This document shows positions 21,360 through 30,512 of a stretch of 64,000 nt of DNA, piece by piece (the stretch's first letter is position 1; the number at the start of each line of letters is the position of its first letter). The stretch is taken from positions 96,051 through 160,050 of the IMG/VR virus record IMGVR_UViG_3300048029_000212, one strand, 5' to 3'. A program made the translations under genes and the position numbers. Under the pieces are notes generated by a model. The model ran no database searches. It was not told the DNA's origin and was given only the letters and a program-made list of their open reading frames with translations. The DNA comes from a virus.

Positions 21360-23413
21360 TGATGGGCGGACACTTTTATCATAAACGAGTTAGGTCTTGC
21401 GTGGCTTTATTCGGTTCTATGTTTGATGATATTAATATTTTAAGAACAAACTCTGCGGGTAAAGTGTTGTCGCAGGTAAAGGTTCCTCTATCTTATGCAC
21501 CGGCTAGATCGTTTATTGAACGACTAGAAGAGATGTCACAAGGAGAAGGGGCTGAACGTAGAGTCGCTTTAAAATTACCACGTATGTCATTTGAGATCGT
21601 TTCTATTGCATACGACGCACAGAGACAACTGCCCAAACTTAATCACTTTACCGTTTCAGACGGCAGTCAATTTGCAGACAAATACTATGTCGGCGTACCA
21701 TATACTTTGTCATTTCAGTTAAGCGTTTACGCACGATCACAAGATGATGCGCTTCAGGTGGTAGAACAAATCCTACCATACTTCGCTCCTCAGTATACGT
21801 TGACAGTCAAACCTTTCGTTGATTTGCCTGATATCAAAGAAGACATTCCTATTTCACTAACGAGTGTTGATTTTCAAGACGACTTTGAGGGTCCCGTAGA
21901 ACAGAGACGTACTATCATATATAACATGACATTTGATATGCGTGTGAACTTCTATGGCCCAGAAAATCCAACTCCAATTGTTCGTGAAGTGAACACCAAT
22001 ATCAATCTTATTACTACCGAAGGTTCAGATTTTGTTGAAACTGTTAGAGTTACTCCAGATCCTATTGATGTAAGCCCAGACGGAGACTATGGGTTTAATG
22101 TTGAAATAATAGAAGCTTCGGAACCCGAACCGGAACCCGAACCCGAACCGGAACCCGAACCGGAGCCAGAACCCGAACCGACATACGATTATATCATCAC
22201 TGGCGTAACAGAAGATCCGACATCTATTGATTGGAGAACGCATTACGCACCGCCAGGATATGTTTGGACTCCAAATGTAGGTTTTACTACAGACGAACCA
22301 TTGATGCACACTGACTGGATGTTCTTCGATGAGTCTTCTCAGACATCTACTTTGGGTAGTGCAAATATCACCAATTTAGATATGTCCCAAGTCGTAACCG
22401 CAAGAGAGATGCTTAGAGAATCGGACTTTGCATCTAACACGAGTGATATTACTGGGTGGGATGTTTCTAAAAATAGAGACTTCACATCTATGTTCCGTGA
22501 AGCAGTATTCAATCAGGACATTAGTGGATGGACTATTTGCGCAGATAAAACTACACCTATCACTGACGTAGTTGCATCTTACTGGACGGACTCTGGTGTC
22601 ACAATCAATCAAAACACTTACTCAGACTTTGATTACATGCATGATTGGGACGATTACGCTCCGACAGGTGGTTACCCACTTAGCAGCGCTGGTGTCCACG
22701 GTGTTATTTTACAATCAATGTTTTATGACAATGTCACTTTCAACCAACCTATTGGTAGTTGGGACACTTCAGCTGTATTCAGATTTGATGAAACCTTCCT
22801 CAGAGCGGCATTCGATCAAGACCTAAGTGGATGGGACACTTCCAACGCAAGAACAATGTCAGATATGTTTGATGCATCTGAATTTACGGGTCAAGGTGTC
22901 GGTAGTTGGGATGTGTCTAATGTGATTAGTTTTTATGACACGTTCAAAAATACTTATTTCAATGCCACAGTAACAAACTCAGATATTTCTAGTTGGAACA
23001 CAGGAAGTGCTGTCAATATGTCGGGAATGTTTGCCGTTGCTGGTTCTGTGTGGACTGGTGTTCCAGCTCCTTTCGGTGCAGATATCGGTGGATGGGATGT
23101 TTCTAATGTCAAAGATATGTCAGAGATGTTTGAAGAGAACGAAGACTTTGACATCAACATCGGTGCGTGGGACGTATCTAACGTAGACACCATGAACGAA
23201 ATGTTCCAAGACTGTCCTTCGTTCAGTAATAACGGAAGCGCAGATATCGCCAACTGGGACACATCCAGTGTAACAGATATGGGCGAGATGTTCGAAAACG
23301 CAACATCATTCAACCAAGATTTGAGTGGATGGAACGTGTCTAGTGTGACTTCATATGATCAGTTTGATAACGGTGCGTCGAGTTGGACGTTACCGAAACC
23401 TAACTTTATTTAA
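21359..23413 (+). CDS. 15: Tail completion/sheath stabiliser gp15 with BspA-like repeat extension
   Basis: Residues 1 to about 250 resemble gp15, the hexameric tail-completion protein at the head-proximal tail end (start GGHFYHKRVRSCVALFGSMF; later FIERLEEM and a beta-rich core). The family is usually about 260-270 residues, but this protein has 684. At 255-274 lies a linker of ten Glu-Pro dipeptides. It is followed by about 400 residues of BspA/DUF285-like repeats built on WDVSNVxxMxxMF, with at least eight recognisable copies. Such repeats are otherwise found in bacterial and protist surface proteins. The frame is continuous, so this is a true fusion, not two genes. The extension would project from the neck and may bind host surfaces or act as a decoration. 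That role is inference. Confidence 0.8.
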   Translation: MMGGHFYHKRVRSCVALFGSMFDDINILRTNSAGKVLSQVKVPLSYAPARSFIERLEEMSQGEGAERRVALKLPRMSFEIVSIAYDAQRQLPKLNHFTVSDGSQFADKYYVGVPYTLSFQLSVYARSQDDALQVVEQILPYFAPQYTLTVKPFVDLPDIKEDIPISLTSVDFQDDFEGPVEQRRTIIYNMTFDMRVNFYGPENPTPIVREVNTNINLITTEGSDFVETVRVTPDPIDVSPDGDYGFNVEIIEASEPEPEPEPEPEPEPEPEPEPTYDYIITGVTEDPTSIDWRTHYAPPGYVWTPNVGFTTDEPLMHTDWMFFDESSQTSTLGSANITNLDMSQVVTAREMLRESDFASNTSDITGWDVSKNRDFTSMFREAVFNQDISGWTICADKTTPITDVVASYWTDSGVTINQNTYSDFDYMHDWDDYAPTGGYPLSSAGVHGVILQSMFYDNVTFNQPIGSWDTSAVFRFDETFLRAAFDQDLSGWDTSNARTMSDMFDASEFTGQGVGSWDVSNVISFYDTFKNTYFNATVTNSDISSWNTGSAVNMSGMFAVAGSVWTGVPAPFGADIGGWDVSNVKDMSEMFEENEDFDINIGAWDVSNVDTMNEMFQDCPSFSNNGSADIANWDTSSVTDMGEMFENATSFNQDLSGWNVSSVTSYDQFDNGASSWTLPKPNFI
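22121..22180 (+). repeat. Hexanucleotide repeat coding for (Glu-Pro)10 linker
   Basis: Sixty bases made of ten GARCCN hexamers, mostly GAACCC or GAACCG, encode alternating Glu and Pro. It marks the junction between the gp15 domain and the BspA-like domain. Such a repeat could vary in copy number by slippage without breaking the frame. Confidence 0.9.
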
Positions 23414-23428
23414 GACATAGATATATTT

Positions 23429-23815
23429 ATGAGAGACAATCGTAAACCGCCAGGCCTGTTTGACGAAGAACAGAAGAAAAACTTCGTGCACGAGCAGGAC
23501 TATGAGTACTCTCGTGATACTTACTATGACCTAATTGAGAAAGGTCGTGAGTCACTAGAACTCATGATTGAAGTCGCACGTGAGAGTGAACACCCTCGTG
23601 CGTTTGAGGTTCTGTCTGGCATGATCAAAGGCATCGCAGATGTCAATGACAAGCTGATGGATCTCAACAAGAAACAGAAAGAACTTCAGAAAGAAGACAA
23701 ACCTGCCGAAGCAACAACTACTAATAATAATCTATTTGTCGGGTCTACTACAGAATTACAGCGTATGCTGATGGGTGATGAAAAAACTATAGACCACGAC
23801 GACGAAGATGAGTAG
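23429..23815 (+). CDS. 16: Small terminase subunit gp16
   Basis: A 128-residue acidic, helical protein immediately before the large terminase gene. It has the segment YSRDTYYDLIEKGRESLELM and the motif EHPRAFEVLSGMIKGIADVNDKLMDL, which are characteristic of gp16 in T4-like marine phages. gp16 forms rings that recognise concatemeric DNA and stimulate the gp17 motor. The 3' end overlaps gene 17 by 8 bases in another frame, so translation is probably coupled. The C-terminal Asn/Thr-rich stretch before LQRMLMGD is likely a flexible linker. Confidence 0.85.
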   Translation: MRDNRKPPGLFDEEQKKNFVHEQDYEYSRDTYYDLIEKGRESLELMIEVARESEHPRAFEVLSGMIKGIADVNDKLMDLNKKQKELQKEDKPAEATTTNNNLFVGSTTELQRMLMGDEKTIDHDDEDE

Positions 23816-25415
23816 TTATACAAAGAACTCCTACCTAGGTAATCCGTTAGTTAAGAAAGATGGTGTCGCAGAAGAATGGGACGCCAAGAAGCTGCGCGAG
23901 TATAAGAAATGCATGAAGGACCCATCGTATTTCTGTCGCAAGTACGTCAAGGTCATTCACCTAGATAAAGGTCTCGTGCCATTCAAGCTCTATCCATATC
24001 AGGAAAAGATGTTTGAACACTTCAACGATAACCGATTCAACATCGTATTGGCATGTCGTCAGTCGGGTAAGTCTATCAGTTCGGTTGGTTATCTGTTGTG
24101 GTACGCACTCTTTCACCCAGAGAAGACTATCGCGATCCTCGCGAACAAAGGTATGACCGCACGTGAGATGTTGGCACGTGTCACACTTATGTTAGAGAAT
24201 CTGCCGTTCTTTCTTCAGCCAGGGTGTAAGGCACTCAACAAGGGGTCTTTGGAATTCAGTAATAATAGTCGTATTATTGCAGCTGCAACCTCTGGTTCAT
24301 CTATTCGTGGTATGTCGGTCAACTTATTGTTTCTAGATGAGTTTGCGTTCGTAGAGAATGCCGCTGAGTTCTACACATCCACATATCCAGTAATCTCATC
24401 TGGTAAAGATACAAAAGTTATCATAACAAGTACTGCGAACGGTATCGGAAATACCTATCACAAGATATGGGAAGGTGCCGTACAAGGAGTGAACGAATAC
24501 AAACCATTCCGTGTAGATTGGTGGGATGTGCCTGGCCGAAATGAAAAGTGGAAAGAACAAACCATTGCCAATACCTCTAGTTTACAGTTTGACCAAGAAT
24601 TTGGCAACACTTTTTTTGGTACTGGCAATACTCTAATTGAAGGCCAGATATTATTAGATTTACGGGCTAGAGAACCTAAACGTAGACTAGAAGGTGGCGA
24701 CTTATTAGTTTATGAAGATGTTATTGAAGAACACCAGTATATCATGACAGTAGATGTCTGTCAAGGCCGTGGCCAAGATTATTCCACATTTAATATAATA
24801 GATGTTTCGGTACAACCTTTCAAACAGGTGTGTGTATATCGTAACAATAGAATATCTCCAATACTTTTTCCGAATATAATTTACAAGTACGCCACTCTTT
24901 ATAACGAGGCATACACTGTCATTGAGAATAACGATCAGGGTATGGTGACTTGTGTGGGTTTGTATCAAGATCTAGAGTACGAGAACATTCACCTTGAGTC
25001 TGCAGTGAAGGCCGATGCGATCGGCATTCGTATGGACCGCAAGGTAAAACGTATCGGATGTTCCGCCATCAAGGATATTATCGAGAATCATAAACTTGAT
25101 ATCGTAGATGAGAATACGATTATGGAGATCTCTACGTTTGTGTCTAAGGGACAGTCGTTTGAGGCCAGTGACGGCAACCACGACGACTTGATGATGAACC
25201 TAGTGATGTTCGGATACTTCGTAGGGACACAGTCTTTCGGTGATATGACAGACGTGAATATAAAGCAGATGTTATTTGATCAACGGATGAGGGAGATTGA
25301 AGACGACGTGCCTCCGTTTGGTATTATAGACGACGGAAACCATTACGTGCCTCCGTCAGAACCATATGATCCATATAGTATGCAATGGGCTAAATATGAC
25401 CCCGAAGATTGGTAA
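23808..25415 (+). CDS. 17: Large terminase subunit gp17 (packaging ATPase/nuclease)
   Basis: A 535-residue protein that drives DNA into the prohead and cuts concatemers. Visible ATPase elements are the Walker A motif ACRQSGKS near residue 82 and Walker B LLFLDEFAF near 177. The RNase H-like nuclease domain begins near residue 300 with the acidic motif MTVDVCQGRGQDYSTF. A further catalytic acidic pair lies in the segment SDGNHDDLMM near 458-462. The gene overlaps gene 16 by 8 bases. Length is below T4 gp17 (610) but normal for the marine T4-like group. Confidence 0.95.
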   Translation: MSSYTKNSYLGNPLVKKDGVAEEWDAKKLREYKKCMKDPSYFCRKYVKVIHLDKGLVPFKLYPYQEKMFEHFNDNRFNIVLACRQSGKSISSVGYLLWYALFHPEKTIAILANKGMTAREMLARVTLMLENLPFFLQPGCKALNKGSLEFSNNSRIIAAATSGSSIRGMSVNLLFLDEFAFVENAAEFYTSTYPVISSGKDTKVIITSTANGIGNTYHKIWEGAVQGVNEYKPFRVDWWDVPGRNEKWKEQTIANTSSLQFDQEFGNTFFGTGNTLIEGQILLDLRAREPKRRLEGGDLLVYEDVIEEHQYIMTVDVCQGRGQDYSTFNIIDVSVQPFKQVCVYRNNRISPILFPNIIYKYATLYNEAYTVIENNDQGMVTCVGLYQDLEYENIHLESAVKADAIGIRMDRKVKRIGCSAIKDIIENHKLDIVDENTIMEISTFVSKGQSFEASDGNHDDLMMNLVMFGYFVGTQSFGDMTDVNIKQMLFDQRMREIEDDVPPFGIIDDGNHYVPPSEPYDPYSMQWAKYDPEDW

Positions 25416-25427
25416 AAATCGCGTTAT

Positions 25428-25435
25428 TATAAATA
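25428..25435 (+). promoter_or_regulatory. T4-type late promoter upstream of gene 18
   Basis: An exact TATAAATA octamer lies in the 84-bp gap between genes 17 and 18, 64 bp before the sheath gene start. This is the expected place for a separate strong late promoter, because sheath and tube proteins are needed in many copies. Confidence 0.85.
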
Positions 25436-25499
25436 GTTACATTGAAATAATTACTCCGTATTATGATCTCTTATTATACCTTAACAAAAGGAAACTATT

Positions 25500-27176
25500 A
25501 TGGCTCTTAAATTTTCAGAGTCGCCAGCAGTAAATGTTCGTGAGATTGACCTAACTGGAGTTGTTCCATCGGTCACATCTACTACGGGCGCTTTTGTCGG
25601 TGACTTCAACTGGGGCCCTGTAAACACGCCTGTTCTTGTCGGTACAGAATCAGAACTAGCGTCCACTTTCGGGTCTCCTCTCGCGGGAGAAGCATATGCA
25701 GGCGATTTTTTGTCTGTCGCGCATTTCCTAAAATACTCTTCAAGCGCATTCGTTGTACGCGCATCCAAAGACGGTTCTGCATCTGCAGTTTCAGGACAAT
25801 TCACAGCAAAGTATCCAGGCACATTAGGCAACTCTATTACAGTAGAAGTCTGTGACGCTGCTCATTGGTTAGATACTTCAGACACTCTAGTTCAAGCTAG
25901 AGACTCGGACGGTCAACTTGTTTTTGAAACTGTTCCTGTACTTGATTCAGACGGCACACCTGTACTTGATTCGGACAATCAACCTGTCACACAGGAAGTT
26001 CCTGTGATGATAAATCCACCTAATCCGTGGGAATATCAAAAGCTTTTCACCTCGGCGCCGGTTGGTGATGAACTTCATATTGTTGTTTTATCAAAAGCAG
26101 GCACTGACGATGAATCAGTTCTAGACACCTTTGAATACGTATCTACAACCAAAGGTTCTATTCTAGATAATGGTTTGTCTAATTATTTTGTCGAAGTTGT
26201 AAATAAAAACTCATCTTGGATAGTCATGAACGAAGGTGACGAAGTTCCAGACGTTGGTCGTTATGTGTTACAAGGCGGAAAGGATGGTGATGAAGACGTT
26301 CAACCAAATTATGTTGATGCATATGGTGAGTTCGAAGATAAAAATACTATCCAGATCGATTTCTTGGTTCCACCAGCAGGTGGTCAAGGGAGTTCTATTG
26401 CAATTCATCAAAAATTGGTAAACATCGCAGAATCACGTAAAGATTGTATTGCAGTTATTTCACCATCAATAACAGGAGAGTCAACAGTTATAGACTCTAT
26501 GTTAGCGCACGTATCATCTTTAAATAAAAGTTCATCGTACCTAGTTGTCGATGGAAACTGGTTGAAAGTATACGATAAGTATAACGATAAGTACGAGAAT
26601 ATTCCAGCGGCATCATCAACTGCAGGCATCATGGCGGCGGGTGACGTAACAGATGCGCCTTGGTTCTCACCAGCCGGTTCACGTCGTGGTCAATACTTGG
26701 GTGTTACTGACATTCTAGTCAATCCATCCAAGACAGACCGTGATCGTCTATACAAAGCAGGCATTAACCCAATCGTCAGTTTCCCTGGCCAGGGCATTAT
26801 GCTTTACGGTGACAAGACTCACTTATCACGTCCATCTGCGTTTGATCGCATCAACGTACGTCGTTTGTTCCTAGTTCTAGAACGTGCAATTTCTGCAGCG
26901 GCCGAGAACGTTATGTTTGAGTTCAACGACGATTTCACACGTGCAGAGTTTGTCAATACCGTAGAACCATTTCTACGTGAAGTTCAGGGTCGTCGTGGTA
27001 TCACTGACTTCCGTCTTGTTTGTGACGAAACAAACAACACGCCAGAAGTTATTGACCGCAACGAATTCGTCGCATCTTGCTTTATCAAACCAGCACGTTC
27101 AATCAACTACGTAACTCTAAACTTCGTAGCAGTGAGAACTGGTGTTGACTTTGAAGAAGTCGTCGGACAAGTATAA
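25500..27176 (+). CDS. 18: Contractile tail sheath protein gp18
   Basis: A 558-residue tail sheath protein. The N-terminus (SPAVNVREIDLTGVVPSVTSTTGAFVG) is the standard sheath signature, and the C-terminal third (FDRINVRRLFLVLERAIS to the end) is the conserved sheath core that forms the inter-subunit mesh. The middle region (about residues 95-320) is more divergent and probably the surface-exposed protease-resistant domain. The start is preceded by an AAAGGAAA ribosome site. It is followed 11 bp later by the tube gene, as in T4. Confidence 0.95.
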   Translation: MALKFSESPAVNVREIDLTGVVPSVTSTTGAFVGDFNWGPVNTPVLVGTESELASTFGSPLAGEAYAGDFLSVAHFLKYSSSAFVVRASKDGSASAVSGQFTAKYPGTLGNSITVEVCDAAHWLDTSDTLVQARDSDGQLVFETVPVLDSDGTPVLDSDNQPVTQEVPVMINPPNPWEYQKLFTSAPVGDELHIVVLSKAGTDDESVLDTFEYVSTTKGSILDNGLSNYFVEVVNKNSSWIVMNEGDEVPDVGRYVLQGGKDGDEDVQPNYVDAYGEFEDKNTIQIDFLVPPAGGQGSSIAIHQKLVNIAESRKDCIAVISPSITGESTVIDSMLAHVSSLNKSSSYLVVDGNWLKVYDKYNDKYENIPAASSTAGIMAAGDVTDAPWFSPAGSRRGQYLGVTDILVNPSKTDRDRLYKAGINPIVSFPGQGIMLYGDKTHLSRPSAFDRINVRRLFLVLERAISAAAENVMFEFNDDFTRAEFVNTVEPFLREVQGRRGITDFRLVCDETNNTPEVIDRNEFVASCFIKPARSINYVTLNFVAVRTGVDFEEVVGQV

Positions 27177-27187
27177 GGAGAATTATC

Positions 27188-27712
27188 ATGTCATTAAGAG
27201 TAGACGATTTTAAAGCAAAACTAAAAGGTGGCGGTGCACGTCCTAATTTATTCCGTGTAACCCTAAATTTCCCAGCGTATGCCGGTGGTAACGCAGAACT
27301 AACTTCATTTATGTGCAAAGGCGCACAGTTGCCTGCATCAACAATCAATGCTGTTGAAGTACCATTCCGTGGTCGTCAGTTGAAGATTGCTGGTGATCGT
27401 ACATTTGAAGATTGGTCAGTTACAGTAATCAACGATACAGGTTTTGAAGTTCGTAACGCAATGGAACGATGGATGAACGGAATGAACGGTCACACCGCTA
27501 ACACAGGATTCACAAACCCTGTAGCTTATCAAGCGGATCTTATTGTAGATCAACTAGATAAGGACGGTAGTGTGTTAAAGAGTTATAACTTCCGTGGAGC
27601 ATTCCCTAACAGCGTTGCTGCAATCGACCTATCATACGATACAGTTGATACAGTAGAAGAGTTTGAAGTAGCATTTTCAATCCAATACTGGGAGTCAAAT
27701 ACCACTAGTTAA
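27188..27712 (+). CDS. 19: Tail tube protein gp19
   Basis: A 174-residue tube protein. It has the N-terminal LRVDDFKAKLKGGGARPNLFRV and the segment MCKGAQLPASTINAVEVPFRGRQLKIAG, both typical of T4-like gp19. The protein stacks as hexameric rings inside the sheath. An AAGGAG ribosome site lies just upstream, at the end of gene 18. A paralogous fold occurs at 33684. The gene is followed by a GC-rich hairpin at 27734. Confidence 0.93.
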   Translation: MSLRVDDFKAKLKGGGARPNLFRVTLNFPAYAGGNAELTSFMCKGAQLPASTINAVEVPFRGRQLKIAGDRTFEDWSVTVINDTGFEVRNAMERWMNGMNGHTANTGFTNPVAYQADLIVDQLDKDGSVLKSYNFRGAFPNSVAAIDLSYDTVDTVEEFEVAFSIQYWESNTTS

Positions 27713-27733
27713 AGGTATTATAAGTAAGTTGAC

Positions 27734-27760
27734 AGGGGGTGTTAATCCACCCCCTCATTT
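27734..27760 (+). terminator. Hairpin after tail tube gene
   Basis: An 8-bp stem (AGGGGGTG at 27734-27741, CACCCCCT at 27748-27755) with a 6-nt loop is followed by CATTTATTATTA. It lies between genes 19 and 20 and argues against the alternative gene 20 start at 27739, which would fall inside the stem. Termination is likely only partial. Confidence 0.6.
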
Positions 27761-27777
27761 ATTATTACGAGGATTTT

Positions 27778-29286
27778 ATGGCAGACGAAAGAAATATTTT
27801 CCAAGCATTCGGATTTGAACTAAAACGCGTTCAAAAAATGAAAGACGAAAATGACAAGACGCCCTCTATCGTACCGAAGGTCGATGAAGATGGCGCTGGA
27901 TATGTTACTGCTTCTGGTTCTTATTTTGGTCAGTACATCGACATGGACGGTGGCGCAGCCAAAGACAACGCAGAACTCATCAAAAAATATCGTTCGGTCG
28001 CTGAACACCCAGAGTGTGATGCTGCGATAGAAGATATTATCAATGAAACAATCGTTTCATCCGAATTAGAATCTTCGGTCACTCTTAATTTAGATAAAGT
28101 TGAGGCCGGAGATAAAATCAAAAAGACTATTACAGAAGAGTTTGACAACATCGTCGGTATGTTAAACTTTGAAGAATATGGACACGATATGTTCCGTTCT
28201 TGGTATGTAGATGGTCGCATATATCACCACTTAGTTGTTAATGAGTCTAACCTAAAGGCTGGAATCCAAGAGATTCGCCCTATTGACGCAACTAAGATTC
28301 GTAAAGTCAAAGAGATAAAACATAAGAAAGATCCGAAAACTGGGGCAAAGTTAGTAGATAAAGTTAATGAGTTTTACATCTACCAAGATAAGGGTGGTGC
28401 ATCTACTGGCATTAAGTTAACACCAGATTCTGTGTCTTATGTCACTTCAGGTCTTTTGGATGCGTCAAAAAAACGCGTCCTATCCTACCTACAGAAAGCA
28501 ATCAAACCTGTAAACCAATTGCGCATGATGGAAGACTCATTGGTCATCTATCGTCTCGCACGTGCGCCTGAACGACGCATCTTCTATATTGATGTTGGTA
28601 ACCTGCCGAAGGGTAAGGCCGAACAACACATCAAAGATATTATGGCGCGATACCGTAACAAGATTGTGTATGATGCGAACTCTGGTGAGATCAAAGACGA
28701 TCGTAAACATATGTCAATGTTAGAGGACTTTTGGTTGCCACGTCGCGAAGGTGGTCGTGGAACAGAGATAAGTACTCTACCAGGCGGCGAAAACCTAGGA
28801 CAGATTGACGATATCATTTATTTCCAAAAGAAGTTGTATCGTTCGTTAAACGTGCCTTTGAACCGATTGGAACAAGAATCACAGTTTTCTTTGGGTCGTA
28901 CAACAGAAATTGGCCGTGACGAAGTAAAGTTCCAAAAGTTTATTGACCGACTGCGCAAAAAGTTTGCGCACCTGTTCCTTGGTGTTCTTAAGAAACAACT
29001 TATTCTTAAGGGCGTATGTACAGAACAAGACTGGGAAGAATGGAAAACTCAAATTCAGGTTGACTACACTAGAGACAACCACTTCGCAGAACTAAAAGAT
29101 TCTGAGTTGTTGCGAGAACGACTAGCCACTATGGATCAAATCGCCAGTTATGTGGGAGAGTATTTCTCACGTGAGTGGGTAATGAAAAACGTAATGATGT
29201 TTAATGATGAAGACATCGAAGAGATGTCAAAACAAGTCGAAGCTGAAAACGAAAAAAGCGGAGACGTGGATGATATGGAGGTATAA
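27778..29286 (+). CDS. 20: Portal vertex protein gp20
   Basis: A 502-residue portal protein. The open frame extends upstream to 27739, but the ATG at 27778 is chosen because it has a GAGG ribosome site at 27769-27772 and begins MADERNIFQAFGFELKR, matching the family N-terminus. Diagnostic segments include EHPECDAAIEDIINE, VIYRLARAPERRIFYIDVGNLPK and SLNVPLNRLEQ. Twelve copies form the DNA-entry ring on which the prohead is initiated and to which the terminase docks. It is followed by the prohead core genes in T4 order. Confidence 0.95.
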   Translation: MADERNIFQAFGFELKRVQKMKDENDKTPSIVPKVDEDGAGYVTASGSYFGQYIDMDGGAAKDNAELIKKYRSVAEHPECDAAIEDIINETIVSSELESSVTLNLDKVEAGDKIKKTITEEFDNIVGMLNFEEYGHDMFRSWYVDGRIYHHLVVNESNLKAGIQEIRPIDATKIRKVKEIKHKKDPKTGAKLVDKVNEFYIYQDKGGASTGIKLTPDSVSYVTSGLLDASKKRVLSYLQKAIKPVNQLRMMEDSLVIYRLARAPERRIFYIDVGNLPKGKAEQHIKDIMARYRNKIVYDANSGEIKDDRKHMSMLEDFWLPRREGGRGTEISTLPGGENLGQIDDIIYFQKKLYRSLNVPLNRLEQESQFSLGRTTEIGRDEVKFQKFIDRLRKKFAHLFLGVLKKQLILKGVCTEQDWEEWKTQIQVDYTRDNHFAELKDSELLRERLATMDQIASYVGEYFSREWVMKNVMMFNDEDIEEMSKQVEAENEKSGDVDDMEV

Positions 29287-29288
29287 CC

Positions 29289-29624
29289 ATGAATGAATTA
29301 GATACAGAATTAGATTTAGAACTAGAAGTGGCAGAGACTGAGGTAGAAGTTGATCCTACTCTAAGTTTTGTTGATGCACTTCAGAACGGCAACTTCAATG
29401 GAGCTGAAACTCTATTTAATGACATTTTGGGCAATAAAGTCCAAGATGCTTTAGATGCTGAGAAAGTTGCGGTCGCTGATCAGATCTTTAATGGCGTTGA
29501 ACCGGAAGAGATGGATCTAGACGACGAAGTTGAGGTTGACGATACTTCGGAAGTCGAATACGGCGAAGAAGCTGAAGATTTTGGTTCTACAGATTCTGAA
29601 TTGGAAGAAACCGAAGAGTCGTGA
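29289..29624 (+). CDS. Acidic prohead-core-like protein (gene 67 position)
   Basis: A 111-residue, extremely acidic protein (repeated Glu/Asp runs such as LDTELDLELEVAETEVEVD) between the portal gene and the protease genes. In T4 this position holds gene 67, a small acidic prohead core protein cleaved by the gp21 protease. A GGAGGT ribosome site precedes the ATG. Its 3' end overlaps the GTG of the next gene (GTGA). Function is inferred from position and charge, not from a clear sequence match. Confidence 0.6.
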   Translation: MNELDTELDLELEVAETEVEVDPTLSFVDALQNGNFNGAETLFNDILGNKVQDALDAEKVAVADQIFNGVEPEEMDLDDEVEVDDTSEVEYGEEAEDFGSTDSELEETEES

Positions 29625-30256
29625 ATATAGTTAAAAGCATGTGTCACATATGGATAGGGCATTTAAGCCCACCATTGCAGTGGATGGATACATGGAAAGA
29701 AAAACACCCCGACTGGGACTATTATATTTTTACAGATGAGATGTTACGAGCCAGACAATGGCACAATCAACATCTAATCGCAAAGTATTATAATCAGGGG
29801 GCGTACGCAGGTGTTGCGGATTTAATCCGATATGAACTACTGTATGAACAAGGTGGGTTTTTACCGCCAGCTGATGCAGTTTGTTTACGTAATACGGATG
29901 AACTATTCACTGCGCCTGCGGATCATGCATACACTGTATTTGAGAGTGAGACTATTGTGCCTAACTTTATCTCACCGATACAGGCGTGTAATCCAGAGAA
30001 TACGTTTGTGCGAATGTTGATTGACGAACTGCACAAATTAAGACCGGAAGACTTGGACCCTAAACCGTATAAGTCTACGGGTAATGAATGGTTGTCACAA
30101 TTTGTACCAGATAAAGAGAAACACAAACTGGTAATATGGCCGTCACACTATTTGATACCGAGACATTTTAAAAAGAAACATGTCTATTATGATGGCCCAG
30201 ATCCAGTTTATGCTGATCAAATGTTCGGTAGTACGAAGCATCTTTATCGTAAATAA
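29621..30256 (+). CDS. GT32-like glycosyltransferase inserted in head gene cluster
   Basis: A 211-residue protein of the Gly_transf_sug (DXD) type. It shows CHIWIGHLSPPLQWMDTWKE near residues 8-27 and AGVADLIRYELLYEQGG at 63-79, which match the sugar-nucleotide-binding core. The expected DXD that follows is altered: the segment reads FLPPADAVCLRN, keeping only one Asp. It may therefore use another metal ligand or be impaired. The gene starts with GTG overlapping the previous stop; an ATG at 29639 is an alternative. It could glycosylate virion proteins, given its place among head genes, or host surface glycan. The acceptor is unknown. Confidence 0.65.
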   Translation: MNIVKSMCHIWIGHLSPPLQWMDTWKEKHPDWDYYIFTDEMLRARQWHNQHLIAKYYNQGAYAGVADLIRYELLYEQGGFLPPADAVCLRNTDELFTAPADHAYTVFESETIVPNFISPIQACNPENTFVRMLIDELHKLRPEDLDPKPYKSTGNEWLSQFVPDKEKHKLVIWPSHYLIPRHFKKKHVYYDGPDPVYADQMFGSTKHLYRK

Positions 30257-30285
30257 CAAAAAGTTACATTTAAAAAACTTTTTTG
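30257..30285 (+). terminator. Weak AT-rich hairpin before late promoter
   Basis: CAAAAAGTT at 30257-30265 can pair with AACTTTTTTG at 30276-30285, leaving one bulged T. It lies directly between the glycosyltransferase stop and the next late promoter. The stem has few GC pairs, so its action as a terminator is uncertain. Confidence 0.35.
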
Positions 30286-30293
30286 TATAAATA
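30286..30293 (+). promoter_or_regulatory. T4-type late promoter for prohead genes
   Basis: An exact TATAAATA octamer lies 20 bp upstream of the gene at 30314 and would drive the 68-like, 21, 22 and 23 genes. Confidence 0.85.
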
Positions 30294-30313
30294 CATTCTA
30301 AAGGAGACTTAAT

Positions 30314-30511
30314 GTGAAAACTTTTCAAGAATTACGTGAGGCGAAAGATAAGGTCGTCTTGAAGAAAAAGATGTCTGGTTATCCGGTAGTCATCACTAAA
30401 ACTGCAAAGGGTTTTCATCTGTCAATCGATGGAGATTCTGTTGACACATTTAAGTCACAAAAAGAAGCGGAGTCAACCGCGAAACAAGTCCTTAAAGACT
30501 TAGGAAAATAA
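30314..30511 (+). CDS. Small basic protein in gene 68 position
   Basis: A 65-residue basic protein (MKTFQELREAKDKVVLKKKMSG...). The start is GTG at 30314; the nearby ATG at 30312 is followed directly by a stop. AAGGAG at 30301-30306 gives ideal spacing to the GTG. The end AxxxAKQVLKDLGK and the central segment FHLSIDGDSVDTF resemble small proteins found before gene 21 in T4-like cyanophages. It is likely a prohead core component by position. It lies one base before gene 21. Confidence 0.65.
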   Translation: MKTFQELREAKDKVVLKKKMSGYPVVITKTAKGFHLSIDGDSVDTFKSQKEAESTAKQVLKDLGK

Positions 30512-30512
30512 A

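Noticed and set aside
27739-27777. Upstream start for the portal gene
   Set aside because: It would place the start inside the GC-rich hairpin and lacks a ribosome site; 27778 has GAGG and the family N-terminus.
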